61,820 nt of DNA from DATLNM01 sp035536775 (GTDB taxonomy: Bacteria; Actinomycetota; CADDZG01; WHSQ01): the NCBI GenBank assembly GCA_035536775.1, contig DATLNM010000025.1, forward strand, positions 1 to 61,820. Reading direction: 5' to 3'. The position numbers and the translations under genes are program-made. Below the pieces are notes generated by a model. The model was not told where the DNA came from and made no database searches. It saw only the letters and a program-made list of their open reading frames with translations. This document shows, in pieces, positions 50,147 through 59,720 of this stretch (position 1 is its first letter; every line of letters begins with the position of its first letter).

Positions 50147-51256
50147 CTAGAGGAGGTCGTCGAGCGGGACGAAGTCGAGGCCGTGAGCGTCGGCGACAGG
50201 CTCGTAGACCACTGAGCCCTTGTAGGTGTTCACGCCTTTGGCGAGGGCGGCATCGTCGCGTACGGCCTCGAGGCCCCGCTCGGCGAGCGCGATCACGTAA
50301 GGCATCGTCGCGTTCGTGAGCGCGTAGGTCGATGTATGTGGCACAGCCCCCGGCATGTTGCCCACGCAGTAGTGGATGACGTCGTGAACTATGTAGGTCG
50401 GATCGGAGTGCGTAGTCATCTTCGATGTCTCGAAGCAACCACCCTGGTCGATCGAGATGTCCACGAGCACTGAGCCCGGCGCCATCTCTTTCACGATCTC
50501 TTCGGTCACGACGACGGGTGCGACCGCGCCCGGTACGAGGACCGCCCCGATGACGAGGTCGGCAGAGATCACGGTTTGTTCGACGGAGAGACGGTTCGAC
50601 GCGAGCGTGAGGATCTTCCCTTGGTGGATCCGGTCGACGTCGCGCAGCTTGTTGATGTTCTTGTCGAGGATGACGACCTCGGCCTCCATGCCCTGCGCGA
50701 TCCACGCGGCGTTCATTCCGGACATCCCGGCGCCGATCACGACGACCTTCCCGGGGCGGACGCCGGAGACCCCTCCGAGGAGCACTCCCCTGCCACCGTT
50801 GGATCGCTCCAGCAAGTAGGCACCGACCTGTGGCGCCATGCGGCCGGCGACCTCGCTCATCGGCGCCAGCAGAGGCAATGAGCGGTCGGCGAGCTCCACG
50901 GTTTCGTACGCGACCCCCGTAGTGCCCGCATCGAGCAGCGCCTTGGTTACCGGTTCGCTCGCTGCGAGGTGGAGGTAGGTGAACAAGAGGAGGCCTTCGC
51001 GCAAGCGGGGGAACTCTTCGGGGATCGGCTCTTTGACCTTCAGAACCATGTCGGAGTCGGCAAACACTACGTCGGCGTTCGGAACGATCGCAGCACCGGC
51101 GCGCTCGAACTCGGCGTCGGTGATGCTGGAACCCAAGCCGGCGGAGCGTTCGACGATCACGTCGTGCCCATGGACCACCAGTTCTCGAACACCCGCAGGG
51201 GTGATCGCGACCCGGTACTCGTTGTCCTTGAGCTCCTTTGGGACCCCGACCTTCAT
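50147..51256 (-). CDS. ald: Alanine dehydrogenase
   Basis: A 369-residue NAD-dependent enzyme interconverting L-alanine and pyruvate plus ammonia. MKVGVPKELKDNEYRVAITP, the catalytic KVKEPIPEEF (Lys) and FTYLHLAAS (His), the Rossmann VVIGAGMSGMNAAWIAQGM and DISIDQGGCFETS are all present. It is inserted between pyrG and xerD, an order not seen in mycobacteria. Confidence 0.96.
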   Translation of the reverse strand: MKVGVPKELKDNEYRVAITPAGVRELVVHGHDVIVERSAGLGSSITDAEFERAGAAIVPNADVVFADSDMVLKVKEPIPEEFPRLREGLLLFTYLHLAASEPVTKALLDAGTTGVAYETVELADRSLPLLAPMSEVAGRMAPQVGAYLLERSNGGRGVLLGGVSGVRPGKVVVIGAGMSGMNAAWIAQGMEAEVVILDKNINKLRDVDRIHQGKILTLASNRLSVEQTVISADLVIGAVLVPGAVAPVVVTEEIVKEMAPGSVLVDISIDQGGCFETSKMTTHSDPTYIVHDVIHYCVGNMPGAVPHTSTYALTNATMPYVIALAERGLEAVRDDAALAKGVNTYKGSVVYEPVADAHGLDFVPLDDLL

Positions 51257-51286
51257 GGCCGAACCTTATCCCGCTCGGCCCCTGTC

Positions 51287-52939
51287 CTAGCGGTCGATAG
51301 TTACGACGTCCTCTGTCGTTTCGGCGCCCGCAGCCTCACGTCCCCCAGCGACTGCGGCGGCGACGAAGTCTCGGAACAACGGGTGTGCGCGGTCGGGGCG
51401 GCTCTTGAACTCGGGGTGGAACTGACCGGCGACGAACCACGGATGATCGGCGAGCTCGATTATCTCGACGAGCGTGCCGTCGGGCGACTCACCCGAACAC
51501 ACCAGTCCTGCCGACTCGAGCTTGTGTCGCAGTCTGGGGTTTACCTCGTAGCGGTGCCGATGGCGCTCGTAGATGAGCTCGGTTCCGTAGGCAGCCGCGG
51601 CCTTGGAACCTTCTTTCAATCGGCAGGGGTATGCGCCGAGACGCATGGTTCCGCCGAGCTTGTCGAGATCTTGTCCTGCAAGGACATCGACAACTGGATA
51701 CGGGGACGTCGCGTCGAACTCCGAGGAGTTAGCGCCGTCGAGCGCCGCGACGTTACGCGCGAACTCGATGACCGCGCACTGGAGACCCAAGCAGATCCCG
51801 AGGAAGGGAACGTTGTTCTCGCGCGCGTAACGCACCGCCTGGATCTTCCCTTCGATCCCGCGCACGCCGAACCCTCCGGGTACGAGGATCCCGTCGAGGG
51901 AACCCAGCGTCTCGTCGAGATCCGCCGTCTCGAGCTCGTCAGATGCGATCCAAGAGATCTCGAGGTCGGCCGCGCTGGCGAAGCTTGCGTGCTTGAGGCT
52001 CTCCACAACTGAGAGGTAGGCGTCGGGCAGCGTGACGTACTTCCCGATTATCCCGATGCGGACCTTCTTCTCCGATGCCCGGATCTTGCCGACGAGCGAG
52101 TGCCACTCCTCGAGGGCCGGGACTTTGGTGGCATCGAGCTGGAGACGATCGACGACGAAGTCGTCAAGCCCCTCATCCCGCAGCACGAGTGGGATCTCGT
52201 AGATGTTGTCGGAGTCGACCGCAGAGACGATGGCATCCATGTGGACGTCGCACAGCAACGAGATCTTGCGTTTGAGCGCGGCGCTGATCGGACGGTCCGA
52301 CCGACACACGATCGCGTCCGGGTGGATCCCGATGCTGCGCAGCTCCCGAACCGAGTGCTGGGTGGGCTTCGTCTTCAGCTCTTCGGCGGGACCCATGAAG
52401 GGCACGAGAGTCACGTGGATGTAACAGGTGTCGTCGCGACCGAGCTCGGTCTTCAATTGGCGGATGGCCTCGAGGAACGGCAGCGACTCGATGTCGCCGA
52501 CGGTGCCGCCGATCTCGGTGATGAGGACGTCGGCGCCCGAGTCCTCGGCTAGCGACCGGATCCGCTCCTTGATGGCGTTGGTGATGTGGGGGATGACCTG
52601 GACGGTGTCACCTAGGAAGTCGCCCCGGCGCTCCTTGGCGATGACCGACTGGTAGATCGCCCCGGTGGTGACGTTGGAAGCACGGAACAGGTTCTCGTCG
52701 ATGAAGCGCTCGTAGTGCCCGAGGTCGAGGTCGGTCTCGCCGCCGTCTTCGGTGACGAACACCTCGCCGTGCTGGAACGGGTTCATGGTTCCGGGATCGA
52801 CGTTGATGTAGGGGTCGAGCTTCTGCATCATCACGCGGAGGCCACGGCTCTTGAGGAGGCGCCCGAGGGAAGCTGCGGTGAGCCCTTTGCCGAGGCTGGA
52901 AACGACCCCACCTGTTACGAATACGTGCTTCGCCACCAA
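51287..52939 (-). CDS. pyrG: CTP synthase
   Basis: A 550-residue amidotransferase making CTP from UTP and glutamine. The N-terminal synthase domain starts FVTGGVVSSLGKGLTAASLG and has TIEGGT-type ITEIGGTVGDIESLPFLEAI; the class I glutaminase domain has FLGICLGLQCAVIEFARN (Cys) and a C-terminal HPEF. Start GTG 52939. pyrG close upstream of xerD is conserved in Actinobacteria (Rv1699-Rv1701). The 168 bases upstream to the next gene show no clear feature. Confidence 0.97.
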   Translation of the reverse strand: MVAKHVFVTGGVVSSLGKGLTAASLGRLLKSRGLRVMMQKLDPYINVDPGTMNPFQHGEVFVTEDGGETDLDLGHYERFIDENLFRASNVTTGAIYQSVIAKERRGDFLGDTVQVIPHITNAIKERIRSLAEDSGADVLITEIGGTVGDIESLPFLEAIRQLKTELGRDDTCYIHVTLVPFMGPAEELKTKPTQHSVRELRSIGIHPDAIVCRSDRPISAALKRKISLLCDVHMDAIVSAVDSDNIYEIPLVLRDEGLDDFVVDRLQLDATKVPALEEWHSLVGKIRASEKKVRIGIIGKYVTLPDAYLSVVESLKHASFASAADLEISWIASDELETADLDETLGSLDGILVPGGFGVRGIEGKIQAVRYARENNVPFLGICLGLQCAVIEFARNVAALDGANSSEFDATSPYPVVDVLAGQDLDKLGGTMRLGAYPCRLKEGSKAAAAYGTELIYERHRHRYEVNPRLRHKLESAGLVCSGESPDGTLVEIIELADHPWFVAGQFHPEFKSRPDRAHPLFRDFVAAAVAGGREAAGAETTEDVVTIDR

Positions 52940-53107
52940 GGCCTCCGATCTGTGCGTCCGGGTCGGTTAGCTGAGGGTGACGTCCCCTTCGGCCCCTACC
53001 CGCGCACGGCCGGGTTCACTTCTTGTTCCAGAAATGCAACAAGAGTGTGGCCTTCAGGGGAAGTCATGCCACGCTAACACGCGCGCCCTGGACGGCTTGT
53101 TTATTCG

Positions 53108-53980
53108 CTACGCATCTGGGGCGTCGTCTCCCGCGGGGTTGCTGCGTCCGCTTCGATCGAGCCACCTGAGGACCCGGTTCGACTCGATCGCGGCGGAGAA
53201 GGACCACTTCTCCGAGGCGAGGTTGAGCAAGCCAAGGACCGTGATCGCGATGGCGAGCCCTGCCCCATCGACGACGGTGAGCACGCCGAGTCCGAGCACG
53301 GCACCCAGCGGATTGGCCCCGGCGTCGCCGATCATCACCCGCTCCGCGAGGTCGTAACGCAGGACCCCTATGAGCGCTCCGAGCAGTCCCGAAGCGGCGA
53401 CCACCCAGGACGCGCCGGCTAGCGCGACGAGAGGAACGGCGCACAAGAGTGTGGCTTTCCCGGCGCGTCCGGGTGCGCGGTCCAACAGATTGATGAGGTT
53501 CGCGGCGAGGGCCACGCACAGCGCCATCCCGACGCCCTCCAGCAGCGTGTCGGCAAGGAGCAACCCTGCCGCGCCCCCCGCTACCGCACCCGCGCCTGCC
53601 TTTACGAGACCACCGGTCACCCGGCCTTTCCCGAGCGCGCCGAAGTGACCCGAGAAGCCTTTGGGGCGCTCGTCGCCTCGACGATCGTCCCACCACCCGG
53701 CGAGATACATGACGAGCATCACGAGTGCGATGGCAGATCCAACGCGACGCGAGGCGGCGGGTTCCCATCCGGCGGCAGCCATGAGGTTCAGGACCGAAAG
53801 GGCGATGAAGGCGCCCATGACGAGTGGACCACCACCGACGACCGGAACCTTGACCCCCCGATGATTGATCCGCATCGCCGAGGCCGGCGGAGCCTTCAAT
53901 CGCACGACCAAGAGCGCCTGCGCGCAGGACCATCCGATCACCAGACCCGTCGCGGCGGTGAGCGCGACGTCGGCGGTCAT
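53108..53980 (-). CDS. MraY/WecA-like polyprenyl-phosphate glycosyl-1-phosphate transferase homologue
   Basis: A 290-residue multi-pass protein. Conserved acidic sites of the PNPT family are present: YLAGWWDDRRGDERPKGF, NLINLLDRAPGRAGK (in place of NLxDGxDGLA) and MIGDAGANPLGAVLGLG. The RAPGRA variant marks a subgroup distinct from MraY itself. The substrate is unknown; with the GT4 and phosphatase-like neighbours it may build an envelope glycan. ATG 53980 overlaps the upstream gene stop by four bases. Confidence 0.78.
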   Translation of the reverse strand: MTADVALTAATGLVIGWSCAQALLVVRLKAPPASAMRINHRGVKVPVVGGGPLVMGAFIALSVLNLMAAAGWEPAASRRVGSAIALVMLVMYLAGWWDDRRGDERPKGFSGHFGALGKGRVTGGLVKAGAGAVAGGAAGLLLADTLLEGVGMALCVALAANLINLLDRAPGRAGKATLLCAVPLVALAGASWVVAASGLLGALIGVLRYDLAERVMIGDAGANPLGAVLGLGVLTVVDGAGLAIAITVLGLLNLASEKWSFSAAIESNRVLRWLDRSGRSNPAGDDAPDA

Positions 53981-56148
53981 GAGTCCGTCGCTCGAACCGC
54001 GGGGGGAGCGTCCTCCGCTTCCAACGTCAGATGGATGAGTACGGCGAGCGGCACCAGGAAGGACAGGATGACCGCCGGGATGACGATCCCAGAATCGTTC
54101 AAGGCGAATCCGATGATCGCAAGCACGAGGCCCCCCACCAAGCCGGCTCTTAGCTTCGGGTACTCGTCGGCCAGGTCTCGCCACCGACCTTCGGGCCGGG
54201 ATAAGAGGTACGCCATCGCGGCCAGTGCCGGCGGGACGAAGTAGGTCCATATCGTCGACGTGAACACGCGGAGGTTCGCGCGCGCCTTCCGCATCACTAT
54301 CTCGCCGAGCTGGCCGATTCCTCGGGCTTGAATGTCGTCGAACGTGCGCGCGAGATGTGTCTGCACCTCGGGCGGACGGGCAAGATCCACCGCGAGGAAT
54401 GCTCCCAGCACCGCTATCGCTCCCAGGCCAAACAGCGCGAGGGTCTTGAGGGTGGGGCGTCGTCCCGTGAGGAGGATCGCGGTGATCCCATAAGACGGCA
54501 CCAACGCGAGGATCCCTCCGACGTCGCTACCGAGCTGTGGCGCGCCGTCCACGACCACCGCTACCGTCATTACCGCCAGGGCAGCAGCGAGCCATCGGCC
54601 GCCGGTCCGGAAGTGGAGAAGGATCGAGGCCACTAGCAAGGCCGACACCCCGAGAACGGCGAACCCGATGTTTCCGATCCCGGCGAAGCGACCCGCGACG
54701 ATCGGTGAGTAGCCGAGCACGGTGTTGAGCTGAAGGTTCGCGCCGAGCAGGAGATCTACGACGACCACCGCCGTCGTTGCGGTTACGAGGATCAGAAAAC
54801 GAGAGAGATAGCCGCGCGCTGCGAGTGATGCGAGCGCGACCAGGCCGGCATCTACGACGAGCACGGACGCGACGAGTCCGAGGGCGCCGTCGTCATGCCA
54901 CGGGCTCAGGCCCGCGGCATAAGTGGAAACCGGCAACGCAACGATGCTGAGCGCACTGGCCCCGAGGAGATCGGGAAGCATCCCACCGAGCCGGCCTTTG
55001 GCCCGAAGCAAGATGATCCCAAAGACGTACACCGCCACCTGGAACACGACGTACCACGTCGATATCGGTCCCCTCATGGAGTCGACGAGCACGGCCTCGC
55101 CGTCGAGGGCGATCGCCTCCTCGATGGTGACCGAGCCCCGATCCGCAACCCATGCTCGGCCGTTCATGGCCGCGGGCCGTTCAGCCCCGAGGTGGGCAAG
55201 GACGGTCGGCGCGACGTCTGGAAGCGTGACGATCCCGGGTCGGCGCGTAGATGCGGATCGCAGAGCGCTCCCTTGCTCGAAGGTGGGCCCGAGCGCGAGC
55301 GCGATGCCGAGGTGCGGCTCACGCTCCCATTTCGGCGAGGTCGGTGAGACGACAAGGAGCAGGTCGCGCTCGGGATCGAGCATCGCCATGACATCGCCTA
55401 GAAGGGCGTCGGCGCGCATGATCGCGTCATCGAGATCGACGCCCGGGGTATCCGTACCCGATTGGGACAGCCAATGATCCGCCCGCGCTAGATCGCCGGG
55501 GTCGAGGATGATTACCGAGCACTCGAGCTCGAGTGCGGCCGTCAGCGCAGTCGCGTAGACAGAACGGTCGGCGACCACTCCGTAGGGTGCGGCATCGTGG
55601 CCCTGCAGCATGTCGGACCCTACGAACGCACGATCGACCTCTCCGTCGCCGTCCATCGCCGCCAGCGCGGCCCAGCGTCCGAGACCGAACGGTGAATCTG
55701 GCATAGGCCCGAGGTCAGAGTTGCCGATCGCGAGGACGTTTCGCGTCGTAGCCGACGCGAGGGCGCCGGGAGAGGCGCCATAACCCGCGTCGTGGGCAAG
55801 AGCGGAGATCTCGGTGACGGACGGTACGTGTAATGCCGATCCCTCCGTATCCCCCTCGGCTATCCCTATAGATGTCTGTCCTCCATCGACGCGAGCGCCT
55901 GCCCCGATCGTGGCGAAGCCGGACGCGTAGGTGGTCCGCGATGAGTTCGTCCGAACGGAGACCGAGCCGATGGCTCCGCGCTCGACGATGTCGAGAAGGT
56001 TTGGGGGATCGGTTCTGTCGATGTCCGACCACGTCAGGCCGGGCGTTGTGAAGATGACAACGTGCCCGCATCCTCGAGCGCTCGCCGGAGTCGCCATGGT
56101 GAGCAAGGCGACGATGAGAATCGTGAGCACACACGCCCTACGCGCCAT
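53977..56148 (-). CDS. Exported alkaline-phosphatase-fold domain with multi-pass membrane domain
   Basis: A 723-residue protein: signal segment (VLTILIVALLTMATPASARG), an extracellular domain resembling sulfatase/phosphatase-fold proteins (HVVIFTTPGLTWSDIDR, then SSRTTYASGFATIGAGARV and VTLPDVAPTVLAHLG), and about ten membrane helices after residue 360. Metal ligands could not be fully assigned by eye, so activity is open. ATG 56148 overlaps the GT4 stop by 11 bases. It may hydrolyse or transfer phosphate-linked groups on envelope polymers. Confidence 0.65.
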   Translation of the reverse strand: MARRACVLTILIVALLTMATPASARGCGHVVIFTTPGLTWSDIDRTDPPNLLDIVERGAIGSVSVRTNSSRTTYASGFATIGAGARVDGGQTSIGIAEGDTEGSALHVPSVTEISALAHDAGYGASPGALASATTRNVLAIGNSDLGPMPDSPFGLGRWAALAAMDGDGEVDRAFVGSDMLQGHDAAPYGVVADRSVYATALTAALELECSVIILDPGDLARADHWLSQSGTDTPGVDLDDAIMRADALLGDVMAMLDPERDLLLVVSPTSPKWEREPHLGIALALGPTFEQGSALRSASTRRPGIVTLPDVAPTVLAHLGAERPAAMNGRAWVADRGSVTIEEAIALDGEAVLVDSMRGPISTWYVVFQVAVYVFGIILLRAKGRLGGMLPDLLGASALSIVALPVSTYAAGLSPWHDDGALGLVASVLVVDAGLVALASLAARGYLSRFLILVTATTAVVVVDLLLGANLQLNTVLGYSPIVAGRFAGIGNIGFAVLGVSALLVASILLHFRTGGRWLAAALAVMTVAVVVDGAPQLGSDVGGILALVPSYGITAILLTGRRPTLKTLALFGLGAIAVLGAFLAVDLARPPEVQTHLARTFDDIQARGIGQLGEIVMRKARANLRVFTSTIWTYFVPPALAAMAYLLSRPEGRWRDLADEYPKLRAGLVGGLVLAIIGFALNDSGIVIPAVILSFLVPLAVLIHLTLEAEDAPPAVRATDS

Positions 56149-57241
56149 GCGAGGCTTCTTTGTACGCGCTCTCGAGACGGTCGAGCATCCGAGCGGTGGA
56201 GAAGCGTTCCGAGAGATGAATGCGCGCCGCCGTCGCATAGCGCTTCCGCGCTGCTCCATCCAGCAACACTTCGTCGAGAGCCTTGGCCAAGGAATCTGGA
56301 TCGGAGGGAGGGACCAGCCGTCCTGTTTCCCGGTCGGTGACGATCTCAGGCATTCCCCCGACCGCGGTGGCGACGACTGGCGTCCCTAAGAGGATCGCCT
56401 CTTGCACCGACAAGGGGATGCCCTCCCAGGTCGACGACAGGCAGAACACGTCTGCGGCGCTGACGTAGTCCGCCACGTTGTGCTTGAAACCGAGCCACTT
56501 CACGCGGGGCTCGATGCCGAGAGAGCGCGCCTCGGCTCGAAGCTCCGTCTCCAGCGGACCGACCCCGAGGACCCCCAGTACTGCATCCGCGCTCAACCGC
56601 TTGACGGCCTCGAGCATCACGGGGAGGTCCTTCTGCTTGGCAAGTCGTGACGCTGTGACCACGAGGGAGCGGCCCTTCTGGAGTCCGAGCTCTCTGCGAA
56701 CCGATGCCTTGGTCCTCTCGACCGCGGGCGCGGTTCCGACGCCGAGGTAGAGGGTTTCCAACTTGGTGGGGTCGGCGGATCGACGGAGATGCTCCGTCAT
56801 CTCGCCCGAGACCGCGAACACGTGTTGAGACAAGCGAACCACCAGCCCCTCACCCTGGCGGAACAGCACCGAACGCGCCCCGCCGACGATCTCTGGGCGG
56901 ACGAGGTTGTGCACCGTGGTGATCAGCTTGGGCCGACGTCCCTTCAGGGCGACGCCACAGTCGATCCCGGCTCGGATGCCGTGGGCGTGAACGACGTCGT
57001 AGCCCCCCTCGGCCGCGATCAAGCGCAGGTGGAGCATCGCCCGGATGTGACCCCCGGCGAGACCGTCGGGGATGGAGAGGTTTATCGCCGGCTTGGGCAT
57101 CTCTAAGGGGAGGTCACGGGGCGCGGCCACATCGATGAGCAGATCGCGGTGGCCGTCGAGCGCCTCCGTCACCTGCGCGACGTGACGGGCGATGCCTCCG
57201 GCAGACCTCCCCAAGACCTGAAGTACCCGTGTCTCGGCCAT
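56138..57241 (-). CDS. GT4-family glycosyltransferase
   Basis: A 367-residue GT-B enzyme. N-terminal GRSAGGIARHVAQVTEAL, DVVHAHGIRAG, and the C-terminal donor domain with VTASRLAKQKDLPVMLEAV, WLGFKHNVADYVSAADVFCL and the retaining-enzyme motif STWEGIPLSVQEAILLGTPV (E-x7-E) are clear. The donor and acceptor are unknown. It is the first gene of a three-gene overlapping set (GT4, phosphatase-like, MraY-like) upstream of pyrG, where mycobacteria have steA/mctB. Confidence 0.88.
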   Translation of the reverse strand: MAETRVLQVLGRSAGGIARHVAQVTEALDGHRDLLIDVAAPRDLPLEMPKPAINLSIPDGLAGGHIRAMLHLRLIAAEGGYDVVHAHGIRAGIDCGVALKGRRPKLITTVHNLVRPEIVGGARSVLFRQGEGLVVRLSQHVFAVSGEMTEHLRRSADPTKLETLYLGVGTAPAVERTKASVRRELGLQKGRSLVVTASRLAKQKDLPVMLEAVKRLSADAVLGVLGVGPLETELRAEARSLGIEPRVKWLGFKHNVADYVSAADVFCLSSTWEGIPLSVQEAILLGTPVVATAVGGMPEIVTDRETGRLVPPSDPDSLAKALDEVLLDGAARKRYATAARIHLSERFSTARMLDRLESAYKEASHGA

Positions 57242-57264
57242 GGTGGCGACACGATATCGGCCCG

Positions 57265-57338
57265 CTGACTAGTCAGACGGGAAGCAGAAGATGGCCCGTT
57301 TGAACCGTTAAGTCTGACTGGGCTTCCCTACAGACTTA
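57265..57338 (+). promoter_or_regulatory. Palindromes upstream of the MASE1 histidine kinase
   Basis: A perfect 12-base palindrome CTGACTAGTCAG (57265-57276) and an 8-base inverted repeat TAAGTCTG (57309-57316)/CAGACTTA (57331-57338) share GTCTGA/GTCAGA elements and occupy the gap between GT4 and the kinase. The second ends four bases before the kinase ATG, which lacks a normal ribosome site. They could be operator sites or a translation-blocking hairpin. Confidence 0.5.
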
Positions 57339-57342
57339 GGTC

Positions 57343-59640
57343 ATGTCCACGCAACGTTCTCCCGGAGCGCGCCTAACTTACCTCGCACAGGTCGCGGGCC
57401 TCGCGGTCGCCTACATCGCGACGGCTCGCCTGGGCCTGGCTCTCCCCGCCGGAGAGAGCAACGCCGCCTTGATCTGGATCCCGACCGGCATATCGATCGC
57501 CGTACTCATCCGCTACGGCTGGAAGCTATGGCCTGGCGTTGCCTTGGGGGCATTCGTCGCCAATCTCGCTACTCCCATCCCGGCCATAGCTACGATCGGC
57601 ATCACGCTGGGGAACACCGGCGAGGCGCTGATAGCGACGCTGGTTCTGAAGCGTCTGCGCTTCGATCCATCGTTGATCCGGATGCGCGATGTTGCGCACT
57701 ATGGCCTGATCGCCGGCCTTGCAGCCCCGGCCTTCTCCGCTACGGTCGGGACCGCAGCGCTGTGGTTCTCGGGCGCGACGACCCAGCCGGGGCGAGTCTG
57801 GGAGATCTGGTGGCTCGGAGACGCGTTCGCAGCACTGATCATCGGTCCCCTGTTGCTCACACTCGCCTCGCCGGCGAGACGGCTCGAACGCCGGATCCGG
57901 AACGAAGCCATCGTGTTCGGGATATCGATGACCGTAGTCGGCTGGGGCGTCATCTTCTCTCAGAACAAGCTGGCGGGGACGGTGCTGTTCCCGATGCTTC
58001 TGTGGGGAACGCTCCGCTTCTCCCAGCGGGGAACATCGATGTACATGGCAGGGTTGTGCGGCATGGCGTTCACTGCCCAGATCCTCGGCCATCTCCCCCC
58101 CGGCGCGGGGTCGTTGGAGGAGGCGATCCAGTCGACGGAGTTGAGTGCGTCCGCGCTTGCGATCTCCTTCCTGTTGCTAGGAGCGATGCTCGCGGAGCGT
58201 CGCTACGCGCAGGAGAGGCTTCAGCGACGTGAGGAACAGTTGATCGAGGCTCAGTCCATCGCCCACTTGGGTAGTTGGGAATGGGATATCGGAACCGATC
58301 GTGTGGAGTGGTCGAGCGAGCTCTACCGGATCTTCGATGTCGACGAAAGCGGGGCACCTCCTACGTACGCCGCTTACATCGAGCGTATCCACCCCGAGGA
58401 TCGCGAGCGAGTCGCTGCCTTTGTAAAGGAGGCTTTTGAAACGACACTCCCTTACGCGCTCGAGCACCGCTATGTCACCGCCATTGGCCAGATCGGATGG
58501 CTGCAGTGCAGCGGGCACGTTGTCACGGATGGCAGAGGTGTTCCGATCCGGATGTTGGGGACGGCCCTCGACGTCACTGACCGCAAACTTGTCGAGCTCA
58601 CGTTGCTCGATGCCGAGGAGCGTTTCAGAACTGTGTTCGAGAACTCCGGTGTCGGCATGGTTTTGGCGCTAGCGGATGGGCGGATGGTGCAGTGCAACGA
58701 TGCCTTCAGGGAGATGGTCGGGTACCGCGCCGAGGAGCTGGCCTCCATGACATTCGAGGATGTTAGTCATCGAGATGACGTACCGCTGTGGAGAAGTGGC
58801 TATGCAGAGCTGGTCACTGAGGTGAAGCAGTCGCTCGTGCTCGAGACGCGGGTTCACCGCTCCGACGGGGAGCCCCTTTGGGTCCGAGGTACTACCACCT
58901 TGATCCGTGACGACGAGGGGGGGCCCCGGTTCACGGTTTCTCTCTTCGAGAACATCACGGAGCGGAAGCATTTGGAGAGCTTCCGTGAGGACTTCATCAC
59001 CAAGGCCGCGCACGAACTGAGGACCCCACTTACATCTCTCGCCGGGTTCGGGGCGTTGCTCGCAACGCGACGACATGAGCTCAGCGAATCCCAGATCGAC
59101 GAAGCGACCGATGTCCTGAAGAGACAGGGCCAGCGTGTCACGTCGCTCGTGAACAACCTCCTCGACCTGTCGAAGATCGAGCACCACGCGCCCCACATGC
59201 AGCTAGGGACCTTCTCTCTGGCGACGTTGGCGAAGGAAGCTCTCGACGCTGCTCCTCCGCCGGAGGGGCTGAGCGTCGAGGTGGACATCGGCTACGACGT
59301 CAAGATCCGAACGAACGACGTGTGTCTCGAGAGCATCCTGATGAACCTGCTTAACAACGCTTACAAGTACGGGGAAGGTCCGGTTCGACTTCGCGCCGAG
59401 TCCGACGAGAGCGGGATGTTGCTCCATGTCGAGGACTCTGGAGACGGTGTCCCCGACGAGTTCGTGCCCCATCTGTTCGAGCCGTTCTCGCGCGGCCCTA
59501 ACGTCGGCCCGCGGCAGGGATCGGGGCTGGGCCTAGCTCTCACCCGCCGTCTCGTCGAATCGCTAGGCGGAGAGATCTGGTACGAGCGCAACGGTTCGAA
59601 GGGTGCGCATTTCGCGGTGCGACTCAAAGCGGCTGCCTGA
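57343..59640 (+). CDS. MASE1-PAS-PAS sensor histidine kinase (orphan)
   Basis: A 765-residue membrane kinase: MASE1 sensor with about eight helices (1-285), two PAS domains (about 300-420, 425-540; LGSWEWDIGTDRVEWS, VFENSGVGMVLALADGRMVQ), HisKA with phospho-His in KAAHELRTPLTSLAGFG, and HATPase with NLLNNAYKYG, DSGDGVP and GSGLGLAL. No response regulator is adjacent. A small HTH gene follows after 80 bases but is not a receiver protein. The signal is unknown. Confidence 0.92.
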   Translation: MSTQRSPGARLTYLAQVAGLAVAYIATARLGLALPAGESNAALIWIPTGISIAVLIRYGWKLWPGVALGAFVANLATPIPAIATIGITLGNTGEALIATLVLKRLRFDPSLIRMRDVAHYGLIAGLAAPAFSATVGTAALWFSGATTQPGRVWEIWWLGDAFAALIIGPLLLTLASPARRLERRIRNEAIVFGISMTVVGWGVIFSQNKLAGTVLFPMLLWGTLRFSQRGTSMYMAGLCGMAFTAQILGHLPPGAGSLEEAIQSTELSASALAISFLLLGAMLAERRYAQERLQRREEQLIEAQSIAHLGSWEWDIGTDRVEWSSELYRIFDVDESGAPPTYAAYIERIHPEDRERVAAFVKEAFETTLPYALEHRYVTAIGQIGWLQCSGHVVTDGRGVPIRMLGTALDVTDRKLVELTLLDAEERFRTVFENSGVGMVLALADGRMVQCNDAFREMVGYRAEELASMTFEDVSHRDDVPLWRSGYAELVTEVKQSLVLETRVHRSDGEPLWVRGTTTLIRDDEGGPRFTVSLFENITERKHLESFREDFITKAAHELRTPLTSLAGFGALLATRRHELSESQIDEATDVLKRQGQRVTSLVNNLLDLSKIEHHAPHMQLGTFSLATLAKEALDAAPPPEGLSVEVDIGYDVKIRTNDVCLESILMNLLNNAYKYGEGPVRLRAESDESGMLLHVEDSGDGVPDEFVPHLFEPFSRGPNVGPRQGSGLGLALTRRLVESLGGEIWYERNGSKGAHFAVRLKAAA

Positions 59641-59656
59641 GGTGTGACAGAGCTAC

Positions 59657-59720
59657 CTCAAACGGGCTCAAACGGGTCCTAATCAGGGATTCTGGGGGTC
59701 CCCGGTGCTATCTTGCTGAG
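59657..59720 (+). promoter_or_regulatory. Tandem repeat and leaderless -10 before the small HTH gene
   Basis: CTCAAACGGG occurs twice in tandem (59657-59666, 59667-59676). TATCTT at 59709-59714 is six bases before GTG 59721, placing transcription start on the start codon. There is no ribosome site. The direct repeat, at about -45 to -65, is a plausible activator or autoregulatory site for a BldC/excisionase-type HTH protein. Confidence 0.5.
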
